From Sphingomonas qomolangmaensis (lineage in GTDB: Bacteria; Pseudomonadota; Alphaproteobacteria; Sphingomonadales; Sphingomonadaceae), in the NCBI RefSeq assembly GCF_024496245.1, contig NZ_CP101740.1:682001-746000 (forward strand): a DNA stretch of 64,000 nucleotides. The letters are read 5' to 3'. The notes under the pieces are model-generated. The model was not told where the DNA came from. It did not search any database and saw nothing but the letters and a program-made list of their open reading frames with translations. Shown piece by piece: positions 46,379-57,114 of the stretch (position 1 is its first letter; every line of letters begins with the position of its first letter). The position numbers were made by a program, and so were the translations under genes.

Positions 46379-48664
46379 CTACGCCCGCAGGCGCTCGATC
46401 GCCTGCGCCAGCGCCACGTACAGCTTCCCCGCGTCCGACGACAGCAACGTTACCCCCAGCGGTGAGCCGTCGCGGTGCGCCAGCACCTGGCGCAGCATTG
46501 CCTCGAAGTCGTGGATGTAGCGGTTCACCTGATCGCGGAAGTCGTCGTCCGAATCGTAGAGGTTCGCGATCTCGCGCAGCTGGCCGGGCTCGATCAGCTT
46601 GACCGCGCGGCGGGTGAAGACGCCGCGATCGCCCTTCAAATACGCCGACCAGGCGGTGTCCGACACGTCCGACGACAAAGCGCGCGCGATGTCGATCGAG
46701 GCCGAGTTGAGCGCCTCGATCAGCAGCGACACGCGGCGGCCGAAGCTGTCGCGATCGGCAGTCTCGCGCTCGCTGCGCGCTTCCTCGATCCGGTGGTCGA
46801 TCCGTGCGGTGGCTTCGACGATGCTCGCCATCTGTTCGCCTACCTGCGCCGAGGCGCGGTTGGCGGCGCGGACCGCTTCGTCGGCGGCTTGACCGAGCAG
46901 GCCGAGCTGGCGCGTGACCGCATCGTCGATCGCGCGCGCGAGTGCCTGGACCGACGCGGTTTCGAGCCGGGTCGCGGCTTCGGGGATGACGCTGGCCAGG
47001 CTCGTGCGCGCATGCTCGGTCGCGGCACCGGCGGTCTCGCGGATCCGCACCAACGCCTCGACCAGCCGCGGGGCCGCATCGTCGGCGAAGTCGCGGGTCT
47101 GTGCGATCGTACTTTCGATCGCGTGCTGGATGCCGTCGATCCGCTCGCTGCCGGTGCCCAGCGCTTCGACCAACGCGGCCGACAGCGCCACCAGCGTGTC
47201 ACGCTGCGCGCCGACGGTGGTGTTGATCGCGTCGATCGCGTCGTGGGTGCTCTCGGCGGCGTTGACGAGCGCGAGCAATTCGGGCTTGGCGGCGCCGACG
47301 ATCGCGCGGCTCTCGCCGACGCGCGCGTCGAGGCGCACGAGCGCCTGGGGCAGGGTCTCGTCGATCTCGCGCACCGCGGCGTCGAGCGCGGTCAGCAGGC
47401 CTTCGGCGCGCTCGATCGTCGCGGCGGCGACGGCATCGCCCGCCTGCATCGAATCACGCATCGCATCGAGCCCGACGGTGACCGCCGCCACCGATTGCGC
47501 GAGCGACCCCGCCCGCCGGACGCCGGTTTCATGGAGCAGGTCGAGCTGCGCGGTGGCGCCCGCGACATTGGTGTCGAGCGTATCGAACAACAGGTCGGCG
47601 TGATCGCGCTCACGGTCGAGGACCGTGGCTATCCGCCCGATCGCTTCTTCGACGGTGGCGAGGCGCGCGGCGAGCGTCTCCATCCCCTCGCGCCCGACCC
47701 GGTCGAGCGTCGCCTGGTTGGTGGTGAGCATCGCCATCATCGCTTCGCCCTGCGCGGCGATCCCGCGGCGCGCCTCGTCGATCGCCTGTGCCGCGCGATC
47801 GAGCACCGCATCGACTGCTGCTGAAGTGTCGGCGGTGACGGCTTCGAGCCGTGCGCCCGCGCTTTCGCTGGTGGCTTCCATCCGCGCGATATGCGCCGCG
47901 AGCCGCTGCGCCGCGCTGCCGGTGACTTCGTCGGCAACGCGGCCGCGTTCGGCGAGCGCGCCGAGCTGAGCGTCGAGCGCCGACACCTGTTCGCCCGCCG
48001 CCAGCCCGAGCCGGTCGAGCACCTCCGCCATCGAGTGCAGCTCGCCATTGGCGCGCGGCATCGTCGCGATCAGCACCGCGAGCCTCTTGCCCGCGGTATC
48101 CGACGATTCGCCCAGCGTCCGCGCAGCCGCGTGAACCGACGCGACATCGCGCACGACGAGATTGCTGATATGCTGTAGCCGCTCGCTGACTTCCTCGCCT
48201 GCGGCGATCATCGCATGCGCCTGCTCACCGAGCGCGGAGCGGTTGCCTTCGATCCGGTCGGAAAGCGCGGCGATGCGTACCTCCAGTGTCGCCGCTTCCA
48301 CGCGCATCGCGTGTGCAGTGGCGCCGAAGCGGCGGGCCTCGGCGCGACCGTTGCGGGTGGAGAGGAGATAGAGAATGGCAATGAGCGCAGGGGGTACGCA
48401 CAGCGCGGCAATCAATTGGACGAGCGCGACGGGGGGCAGCGCCACCGCTACGCCATCGAACAATAGCCAAGCCGCGAACGCGCACCAGCCGAACAGCGCA
48501 ACGCCGGCGACGATCGCCGGCAAGCGCGTGTCGCGCACGGCGGGCTCGCCTGCTCCCTCTTCGACGTAGATCGATTCGTGATCGAGCGGCAGCACCGATT
48601 CCTCGGGCGCGGGGTCGCGCTCAGCGCGCAGACCGATGATGGTTGAACCCCCGTTCATGCCCAT
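46379..48664 (-). CDS. Large membrane-anchored coiled-coil protein of unknown function
   Basis: 761 residues. A short acidic cytosolic N-terminus, two transmembrane helices (about 46-68 and 78-100), then about 500 residues of almost uninterrupted Ala/Glu/Arg-rich helix with heptads, resembling the signalling region of chemoreceptors or apolipoprotein-like coils but without a recognisable methyl-accepting hairpin. The last 110 residues look globular and conserved (FGRRVSLLIEALNSASIDIARAL and then YLKGDRGVFTRRAVKLIEPGQ). No enzyme motif. It is divergent from a degenerate Hpt gene 70 bases away. A structural or polarity role is only a guess. Confidence 0.75.
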   Translation of the reverse strand: MGMNGGSTIIGLRAERDPAPEESVLPLDHESIYVEEGAGEPAVRDTRLPAIVAGVALFGWCAFAAWLLFDGVAVALPPVALVQLIAALCVPPALIAILYLLSTRNGRAEARRFGATAHAMRVEAATLEVRIAALSDRIEGNRSALGEQAHAMIAAGEEVSERLQHISNLVVRDVASVHAAARTLGESSDTAGKRLAVLIATMPRANGELHSMAEVLDRLGLAAGEQVSALDAQLGALAERGRVADEVTGSAAQRLAAHIARMEATSESAGARLEAVTADTSAAVDAVLDRAAQAIDEARRGIAAQGEAMMAMLTTNQATLDRVGREGMETLAARLATVEEAIGRIATVLDRERDHADLLFDTLDTNVAGATAQLDLLHETGVRRAGSLAQSVAAVTVGLDAMRDSMQAGDAVAAATIERAEGLLTALDAAVREIDETLPQALVRLDARVGESRAIVGAAKPELLALVNAAESTHDAIDAINTTVGAQRDTLVALSAALVEALGTGSERIDGIQHAIESTIAQTRDFADDAAPRLVEALVRIRETAGAATEHARTSLASVIPEAATRLETASVQALARAIDDAVTRQLGLLGQAADEAVRAANRASAQVGEQMASIVEATARIDHRIEEARSERETADRDSFGRRVSLLIEALNSASIDIARALSSDVSDTAWSAYLKGDRGVFTRRAVKLIEPGQLREIANLYDSDDDFRDQVNRYIHDFEAMLRQVLAHRDGSPLGVTLLSSDAGKLYVALAQAIERLRA

Positions 48665-48734
48665 CGTGTACCATGTTTCTGCAAACGCGATAGCGAAACC
48701 ATGCGTTAACGGGAACGGTTTAGCAGGTGTTGCG

Positions 48735-49028
48735 ATGGCTTATGATCCGGGTGCAATCGATGCGACGCTGGCGGCGGCGGTGGGCGACGAGCCCGCGCTG
48801 ATCGCCGAACTGCGCGAGGCGTTTTTAGACAGCACGCAGCGCGCGCTCCACGCGCTGATGGTCGCCGAAACGGGCGAGGCGTGGACCGCGGCGGCGTGGC
48901 GGCTGAAGGGCCTTGCGGCCAGCTTCGGCGCGGTGCGCCTGATGGCGCTGGCGAGCGAGGCGGCGGCGGTGCCGGTGGGTGACATAGCCATGCTGCGCAA
49001 ATTGAAGCGCGCGGTGGAACGGCTTTAG
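48735..49028 (+). CDS. Degenerate Hpt (histidine phosphotransfer) domain protein
   Basis: 97-residue helical protein with the outline of a stand-alone Hpt domain: FLDSTQRALHALM followed by TAAAWRLKGLAASFGAVRLM. In true Hpt domains this segment is AHxLKGxxxxxGA; here Trp55 stands where the phosphorylated His belongs, so phosphotransfer should not be possible. ATG 48735 is preceded by GCAGGTG; a longer frame reaches into the divergent gene. It may bind a receiver domain without phosphorylation. Confidence 0.65.
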   Translation: MAYDPGAIDATLAAAVGDEPALIAELREAFLDSTQRALHALMVAETGEAWTAAAWRLKGLAASFGAVRLMALASEAAAVPVGDIAMLRKLKRAVERL

Positions 49029-49042
49029 GTGTTTCGGCGGCT

Positions 49043-50218
49043 CTAGGCCTTCCGCCCCAGTTCGCGCATCGCTTCGTCGAGGCCGGTCAACGTGAGCGGG
49101 TACATCCGCTCGTTCAGCAGTTCGCGGACGATGCGGATCGAATGGGTGTAGCCCCATTGATCCCTGGGCAACGGGTTGAGCCAGGCCGCGGAGGGGTAGG
49201 TGTTGGTCAGCCGCTGCATCCACACCGCGCCCGCTTCCTCGTTGAAATGCTCGACCGAGCCGCCGGGATGGGTGATCTCGTAAGCGCTCATCGATGCGTC
49301 GCCGACGAGCACCAGCTTATAGTCATGGCCATATTTGTGGAGCACGTCCCACATCGGCGTGCGTTCGGTGAACCGTCGGCGATTGTCCTTCCACACGCCC
49401 TCGTACGGGCAATTGTGGAAGTAGAAGAATTCGAGATGCTTGAACTCGCCGGTCGCGGCGGAGAACAGCTCTTCGCATAGCGTGACGAAGGGGTCCATCG
49501 ATCCGCCGACGTCGAGGAACAGCAGCAATTTGACCGCATTGTGCCGCTCGGGGCGCATCCGGACGTCGAGCCAGCCCTGCTTCGCGGTGCCCTCGATCGT
49601 TGCGTCGAGGTCGAGTTCGTCAGCGGCACCGGTGCGCGCGAATCGGCGCAGGCGACGCATCGCGACCTTGATGTTGCGGGTTCCGAGTTCCTTGGTGCTG
49701 TCGAGATTGCGGAATTCGCGCTGGTCCCAGACCTTGAGCGCGCGCTTGTGTCGCGATCCGCCGCCGATGCGGACACCCTCGGGGTTGTAGCCGGCATTGC
49801 CATAGGGGCTGGTGCCGCCGGTACCGATCCATTTGCTGCCGCCCTGGTGGCGCTCCTGCTGCTCGGCGAGCCGCTGCTTGAGTGTCTCCATGATCTCGTC
49901 CCAGCTGCCGAGCGATTCGATTTTCGCCATTTCTTCGGCGCTGAGATATTTCTCGGCGATCGCGCGGAGCCATTCGTCGGGGACGGTAGTGCCGTCGGCT
50001 TCGGGGGCAACGACGCCGCGGAAGACCTGCGCGAAGACCTGGTCGAAACGGTCGAGCAGCCCTTCGTCCTTCACGAAGGTGGCGCGCGCGAGGTAGTAAA
50101 AGGCGTCGGGGGTGCGATCGATCACCTCGCGATCGAGCGCTTCGAGCAGGACCAGATGCTCCTTGAGGCTCGCGGGAATGCCGGCGGCGCGCAGCGCGTC
50201 GATGAATCCGTGGAACAT
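49043..50218 (-). CDS. VWA domain-containing protein (CoxE-like)
   Basis: 391-residue cytosolic protein. The N-terminal helical half and the C-terminal von Willebrand A-type domain are joined by a basic segment. The metal-site motif reads LLLFLDVGGSMDPF; the usual form is DxSxS, so Gly replaces the first Ser. VGDASMSAYEI and the HSIRIVRELL region complete the fold. Such proteins normally partner a MoxR AAA ATPase, here encoded 2 kb upstream on the same strand. Substrate unknown. Confidence 0.85.
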   Translation of the reverse strand: MFHGFIDALRAAGIPASLKEHLVLLEALDREVIDRTPDAFYYLARATFVKDEGLLDRFDQVFAQVFRGVVAPEADGTTVPDEWLRAIAEKYLSAEEMAKIESLGSWDEIMETLKQRLAEQQERHQGGSKWIGTGGTSPYGNAGYNPEGVRIGGGSRHKRALKVWDQREFRNLDSTKELGTRNIKVAMRRLRRFARTGAADELDLDATIEGTAKQGWLDVRMRPERHNAVKLLLFLDVGGSMDPFVTLCEELFSAATGEFKHLEFFYFHNCPYEGVWKDNRRRFTERTPMWDVLHKYGHDYKLVLVGDASMSAYEITHPGGSVEHFNEEAGAVWMQRLTNTYPSAAWLNPLPRDQWGYTHSIRIVRELLNERMYPLTLTGLDEAMRELGRKA

Positions 50219-50258
50219 GGGGCAGGGTGTGGCGCGCGATTAGGTGCGGGGCAAGCGG

Positions 50259-51659
50259 TCAGTCGATGCGGCGGTACAGCCGCCAGCCTTCTTCGGACAG
50301 GCCTTCCGAACGATCTTCCGCAATCCTGCGCCAGGCATGGCCGCAATAGGACGAATGGTCGCCGAACGGCTCGGCGCGAAATCGATGAACGATCAAATAG
50401 GCGGCGGGTGCACAACCGTTGATGTAGATATGCAGCGGATAGCCGGAGCGGCGACTCGCTACCTCGTAGACAGCGCTACCCATTTTTCGTTCGAGCATGA
50501 CCGAGCTTCCCTGCGGCGAGCCTGCTGCGATCCAGCGGATCGCGCCATCGGGATCGCCGCGGGCGTCGCGGATCAGCGCAAGGTCGACCGAGATGCTTGC
50601 TCCAACCATCGCCAGGAAGAGTGCTGCGCACCCGTACCGAAAGCCGGTCCCGCGCTGCCAGGCCCAAGCCGCCAGGTCCGACCACATCACGAGCGTGGCG
50701 ATGGCCACCAGCATATAATATCGGCCGTTACTCGGATTGGCGGGTTGCAGCACTGCGATCGCGAGTGGAAAGCACAATATGGCAAGCACATAGAAGCTGC
50801 GCCGCGGCAGCGCGATACCGACGGCTACCGCCAGCGAAGCGAGGATGACTGCGATCGGCCACGAATGCAGGAGCGGTGCACCGACCAAGTGTGCGGTGAG
50901 CCCGATCATCGCCTCGCGATAGGCCGCCCAGGTGAAGGGCACATACGCGCCCACGCTCATGCCCTTGCCGTCAATCATGGGTGCTACGAACACCAGCGAC
51001 AGGATCGCAAGAATTACGATCAAGGCGGGGGAGGTCATTTCGAGCGTTCGGCGAACGCTCGCCCAGCCGCGCGCGCGTTCGAGTTGCACGAAGAGGATCC
51101 AGCCGCCGATCGCGAAAAAGGCAAACAACATCGTCAGCTGTGAAAGCATGCCGATCGCGAATACGATCGCCAGCGGCCCGCGCGGCGCCGGTGCCTCCCC
51201 CGCCGCCCATCGGTCGACCAGCAGGATCGCCACCAATACCATGAGCGTCATCGAGGCATAGCCCCGCGCTTCGGCGCCATAGGTGACAAATACCGGCGAT
51301 ACGGCGAACAAGGTTGCCGCCACCAAGCCCGCGACGTTGCTGGTCCGACGGCCAATCGCTGCCGCCACGGCTACGCTCGCTGCGCCCGAAACAATCGATA
51401 GTGCCCGCTGGGCCAGCGGCGATGCCTGCGGGCCGTGGAGTTGTAGCCAAACCGAGGTCAGGTGATGATTATTATCGTGATTGATCGACGTGAAGACACC
51501 CAAGATCGATCCGGTGCGATAGACGTGGATCGCCGACCATGCTTCGTCGAGCCAAAGACCTCCCGTGGCATATGCCATGCGACCCGCAATCGCGATCACC
51601 ACGATGACTAAAAGCGCAGCATATTCGACGCGTTGCGACGCTGTGTTCCGGTTCGCCAT
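50259..51659 (-). CDS. GT-C fold membrane glycosyltransferase (GT39/ArnT-like)
   Basis: 466 residues with about ten transmembrane helices. The first luminal loop has GGLWLDEAWS, the acidic motif of polyprenyl-phosphate-sugar-using GT-C enzymes, and the second has TYGAEARGYA. A soluble C-terminal domain of about 100 residues has Cys pairs (INGCAPA, SSYCGHAW). It probably moves a sugar from a lipid carrier to a periplasmic acceptor; donor and acceptor unknown. It separates the MoxR and VWA genes and seems somewhat less GC-rich than them. Confidence 0.78.
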   Translation of the reverse strand: MANRNTASQRVEYAALLVIVVIAIAGRMAYATGGLWLDEAWSAIHVYRTGSILGVFTSINHDNNHHLTSVWLQLHGPQASPLAQRALSIVSGAASVAVAAAIGRRTSNVAGLVAATLFAVSPVFVTYGAEARGYASMTLMVLVAILLVDRWAAGEAPAPRGPLAIVFAIGMLSQLTMLFAFFAIGGWILFVQLERARGWASVRRTLEMTSPALIVILAILSLVFVAPMIDGKGMSVGAYVPFTWAAYREAMIGLTAHLVGAPLLHSWPIAVILASLAVAVGIALPRRSFYVLAILCFPLAIAVLQPANPSNGRYYMLVAIATLVMWSDLAAWAWQRGTGFRYGCAALFLAMVGASISVDLALIRDARGDPDGAIRWIAAGSPQGSSVMLERKMGSAVYEVASRRSGYPLHIYINGCAPAAYLIVHRFRAEPFGDHSSYCGHAWRRIAEDRSEGLSEEGWRLYRRID

Positions 51660-51698
51660 GTCCCTGACGTATCGGCTTCATGGTTAAGGAGGCGTAAG

Positions 51699-52259
51699 TT
51701 AACGCGCGTACGCGTCGATCAGCGATCCGACATAGTCGGGGCGGGCGCTGGTGAGTTCGGGGGCGGGTCGCGCCGGGGGTGCCTTGCCGCCCTTGCCGTA
51801 GATGAAGCCGTAGACGGGGTAGCTGCTGCCGCCCAGGCCGTCGCTGTCGCGATACCACACCTTCACCCGGCTCCAGTCGCCGCGCGGCGATACGTCGAAC
51901 AAGGTCACGTCCTGTTCGGCGCGGCCGCGCTTGCCGCCGATGCGCGACCAATTGGCGTGGGTGACCATCACGGTGCGATCCTCGATGATCCGGCTGACCA
52001 CCGCGACATGGCCGAATTTGAGCTGGTCGGTGCTGGCAAAGACGAGCACCGCGCCGATCCGCGGGCGATCGCCGCGGTCGTATTTGCCCGCGGCCTGCTC
52101 CCACCAGGTATGCGCGTTGCCCCAGATCTGGATGCCCGACACCGCGCGCGCGAAGGGAACGCATTCGCCGACATAGTCCTGGATGATCGATCGTGCCTGC
52201 GCTGCCGGGGCGCTAAGCGCGACCGCCAGCATCATCGAGATCACAGCGAACCTACGCAT
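51699..52259 (-). CDS. Secreted CHAP-domain protein
   Basis: 186 residues. Signal peptide MRRFAVISMMLAVALSAPAAQA, then a CHAP (NlpC/P60-like) domain: nucleophile Cys in VGECVPFAR, His in LKFGHVAVVS and Asn in THANWSR. Such proteins are amidases or endopeptidases of peptidoglycan. The C-terminus is Pro/Ala-rich (KAPPARPAPEL). Predicted periplasmic. It sits between the MoxR and glycosyltransferase genes. Confidence 0.85.
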   Translation of the reverse strand: MRRFAVISMMLAVALSAPAAQARSIIQDYVGECVPFARAVSGIQIWGNAHTWWEQAAGKYDRGDRPRIGAVLVFASTDQLKFGHVAVVSRIIEDRTVMVTHANWSRIGGKRGRAEQDVTLFDVSPRGDWSRVKVWYRDSDGLGGSSYPVYGFIYGKGGKAPPARPAPELTSARPDYVGSLIDAYAR

Positions 52260-52358
52260 CGCCTACTCCCTTTACCCGGCGCTACATCACACGCGACCGG
52301 TAGCCATTCTATTGGCAGGAATAGTTAAGCCAAGGTAACCAAATGGCGGCTGAACGCT

Positions 52359-53201
52359 TCAGCTTTGCCGGCGCGCCATGAAGGCGAGGCGTTCGAACAG
52401 CATCACGTCCTGCTCGTTCTTGAGCAGCGCGCCGTGGAGCGGCGGGATCGCCTTGGTCGGGTCGCGCGACTGGAGCACTTCGAGCGGCATGTCTTCGTGC
52501 AGCAGCAGCTTGAGCCAATCGAGCAATTCGCTGGTTGAGGGCTTTTTCTTGAGGCCGGGGACCTCGCGCAGGTCGTAGAAGATATCCATCGCGCGGTTGA
52601 CCAGCAGTCGCTGGATATCGGGGAAATGGACGTCGATGATCGCCTGCATCGTCGCGCGGTCGGGGAATTTGATATAGTGGAAGAAGCAGCGGCGCAGGAA
52701 CGCGTCGGGCAGGTCCTTCTCGTTGTTCGAGGTGATGACGACGATCGGGCGCTCGGCGGCCTTCACCGTCTCGCCCGTCTCGTAGACATGGAATTCCATC
52801 CGATCGAGTTCCTGCAACAGGTCGTTGGGGAATTCGATATCGGCCTTGTCGATCTCGTCGATCAGCAGCACCGGCAGCTTGGGGGCGGTGAAGGCTTCCC
52901 ATAATTTGCCGCGGCGGATGTAATTGCCGATGTCGTTGACGCGCGGATCGCCGAGCTGGCCGTCGCGAAGCCGCGCTACCGCATCATATTCGTAGAGTCC
53001 CTGCTGCGCCTTGGTGGTCGATTTTACGTTCCATTCGATCAGCGGCGCGCCGACCGCGCGAGCGATTTCATAGGCCAGCACGGTCTTGCCGGTGCCGGGT
53101 TCGCCCTTGACGAGCAACGGGCGGCGCAGCGTGACGGCGGCATTGACCGCCACCTTCAGGTCGTCGGTCGCCACATAGTCGCTGGTGCCTTCGAAGCGCA
53201 T
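52359..53201 (-). CDS. MoxR-family AAA ATPase
   Basis: 280 residues. Walker A GEPGTGKT (about 36-43), Walker B LLIDEIDKAD, sensor 1 ITSNNEKDLPDAFLRRC with an arginine-finger-like RR. The C-terminal lid ends the protein. MoxR ATPases act as chaperones with VWA partners to insert cofactors or mature complexes; the partner is the CoxE-like VWA protein at 49 kb. ATG 53201 fits the family N-terminus (FEGTSDYVATDDLKVAV); the longer open frame upstream overlaps another gene and is not real. Confidence 0.9.
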   Translation of the reverse strand: MRFEGTSDYVATDDLKVAVNAAVTLRRPLLVKGEPGTGKTVLAYEIARAVGAPLIEWNVKSTTKAQQGLYEYDAVARLRDGQLGDPRVNDIGNYIRRGKLWEAFTAPKLPVLLIDEIDKADIEFPNDLLQELDRMEFHVYETGETVKAAERPIVVITSNNEKDLPDAFLRRCFFHYIKFPDRATMQAIIDVHFPDIQRLLVNRAMDIFYDLREVPGLKKKPSTSELLDWLKLLLHEDMPLEVLQSRDPTKAIPPLHGALLKNEQDVMLFERLAFMARRQS

Positions 53202-53275
53202 CGCCGTCCCCGTCCGATCTCGAATATCCGGGGACTTAGGAGCAAGCGTGCAGGCGGCGCAACCCGCGGCGCCGA

Positions 53276-53941
53276 TCAGCTGTGGTTGCGCGCGATCGAT
53301 CGAGCCTCGAGCAGGCTCCACAGCCCCCGCTGCTGCGCTGCGAATTGCTGCGCGCCGAACAGCAGGGCGCGCTCGACCGCCGAGGTAGTAGCAAAGCCGT
53401 CGATCATCACGGCGCTGTCGACCGGCGAAGGCAGTGCGGCGGTTGCGATGTCGATCCCCATCCGCGTCGCCGCGCGATCGAGGAGAATCCGCACCGCGTG
53501 CCAATCGAGCACCAACGCCGCCGCAGTGCCGAGCGCGCAGCCGCGCCGATCCGACTGCGATAGCATGTCGAACGCATGGTGCTGCGCGATCACCGCGGCC
53601 TCGCTCTCGGCCTGGCCGGGGGTGCTGGGAAGCGGTCCCGATGCCGCGACGAGAATCGCCAGCGTGCGACGCTCCTCTGCAAAACCCGTCGAGGCTTCGG
53701 CGAGCCACGCATTCGCGCCGGGCTCGTCGGTATGCTGGGCGGCATAGCCGATGATCCCGGGATGACGCCCATGCAGCATCGCAACGACATGCAGCATGTC
53801 GGTGACGTCGCGCGTCGGCGCTGCCGGCTGGCGCAGCGTGCCGGGATAGCGATGCCCCGCAGTGCCGTCGCTTGCGACAACAGCAAACAGCGCGCCGGAA
53901 GCGCCACTGGTGCCGATCATACGCGCGGTCTCTAAAGGCAT
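53276..53941 (-). CDS. Conserved-looking protein of unknown function
   Basis: 221 residues, cytosolic, mostly helical. Visible features: MLHGRHPGIIGYAAQHT, HHAFDMLSQSDRRGCALGTAAALVLDWHAVR and FGAQQFAAQQRGLWSLLEAR. The helical AxxHHAFD and LDWHxVR spacing suggests a helical bundle, but I recognise no family. ATG 53941 has no strong ribosome site. It is followed 74 bases later by the MoxR gene and preceded by a 101-base gap with nothing evident. Confidence 0.6.
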   Translation of the reverse strand: MPLETARMIGTSGASGALFAVVASDGTAGHRYPGTLRQPAAPTRDVTDMLHVVAMLHGRHPGIIGYAAQHTDEPGANAWLAEASTGFAEERRTLAILVAASGPLPSTPGQAESEAAVIAQHHAFDMLSQSDRRGCALGTAAALVLDWHAVRILLDRAATRMGIDIATAALPSPVDSAVMIDGFATTSAVERALLFGAQQFAAQQRGLWSLLEARSIARNHS

Positions 53942-54042
53942 GATTCCCCCCGTGGTCCCAATTGCGATGCGCTGGCGGCCACGTCACAGACGCCCACGCG
54001 GACCTAGCCGCATGCAATAGGGCAATATCGTAAATACCAGGT

Positions 54043-54960
54043 TTAGAGGCCGCACCCACCTACCGCGTCTTCGGCACCGCCTACCACCAACAGCGCGGTA
54101 ATCGCTTCGATCGCCAGGCGGCTGCGCAGTGGCGCCAGCCCGATCCGCACGGGGACCGGCGGCCGGTCGCGGCGGATCATCCGCGCGGCGAGCCGATGGC
54201 CTTTGCCCTCGCGAAGCGTTGCTTCGATCGCGTCGCTCGCCGCAGTGCGCGACGCGATATCGAGCAAAGTGACGAAGCGCATCGATGCCGATCCGGTTTC
54301 GGCTAGCCCGGTCAGCATCGCCAGCGGCGGGGCGGGGGGATCGACATAGCCCCGCAGGTTCAGCCGCAACGCCGCGACCCCGCCAGCCATCGCGATCGCT
54401 TCGTCGAGCGCATCGATCGTCGCGCTCAGCGAGTCGGCGGCGACATCGAGCGTGACGTCTTCGAAGATCAGCAACAGGCCGCCGGGGTGCGGGGCGATCA
54501 CCACCGAGAAATGCCGCTCGGCGATCGCAACATCGACTTGCTCAGGCGCGGCCTTGCGGCGCGTGCGGGCGCCCTGATCGAGCAGGAATTGCGCGACTGC
54601 GGGCGGCAGCAACCGGGCCAACGGCCGCCCGCGCGCCGCCGCCTCGCCGATCGCAAAGCCCAGCCGTGCGGCGCGATTGGTGTCGATGATATCCCCTGCC
54701 AGATCGACCGCGATCACCGCCTCGCGCATCGCGTCGAGCAGCAGCGCACGGTGATCGGCGGCGGCGGTATTGGTATCGGCGTAGCTGCTGCACAACCGGC
54801 GCATCAGATCGAACGACGTGAGCACCAGGCTGGGCTGGCCGCGGCGCATGACGAACACCGGTCGCGCGATTGCGCGTTCCTGCCACATCCCGAAATTGCG
54901 AACCAGCTTCGATGCGGAGACGCAGGCGCTGGGATCGAGCTGAAGCGGTTCGTCGGCCAT
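54043..54960 (-). CDS. Phd/YefM-like domain fused to a PAS-like domain
   Basis: 305 residues. Residues about 10-55 (SASKLVRNFGMWQERAIARP and VFVMRRGQPSLVLTSFDLM) match the Phd/YefM antitoxin pattern, VSAxELxRNFGxxQxxA...PVxVxRxGRPxxVL. Then comes a PAS-like sensor (LLLDAMREAVIAVDLAGDIIDTN, about 75-175). The rest is uncharacterised, with VRIGLAPLRSR near the end. No toxin gene is adjacent, so a DNA-binding sensor role is more likely than an antitoxin. ATG 54960 is preferred over an upstream TTG. Confidence 0.65.
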   Translation of the reverse strand: MADEPLQLDPSACVSASKLVRNFGMWQERAIARPVFVMRRGQPSLVLTSFDLMRRLCSSYADTNTAAADHRALLLDAMREAVIAVDLAGDIIDTNRAARLGFAIGEAAARGRPLARLLPPAVAQFLLDQGARTRRKAAPEQVDVAIAERHFSVVIAPHPGGLLLIFEDVTLDVAADSLSATIDALDEAIAMAGGVAALRLNLRGYVDPPAPPLAMLTGLAETGSASMRFVTLLDIASRTAASDAIEATLREGKGHRLAARMIRRDRPPVPVRIGLAPLRSRLAIEAITALLVVGGAEDAVGGCGL

Positions 54961-55073
54961 GGCCCAAGAAAGCCATGCGGGGGCGCCGATCGGCAACCCA
55001 GTCGCTCCGTTTCGGAGCTATCTTGCGTAATCAGCGCCCCCGGAACGCGCGATCGCGTTCCGGGCGGCAACTG

Positions 55074-57101
<2,028 letters not shown>

Positions 57102-57114
57102 TAACTGCCCTCAA

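Noticed and set aside
53202..54059. Long upstream extension of the MoxR frame
   Set aside because: Overlaps another gene on the same strand in a different frame and has Arg/Ala-rich shadow composition.
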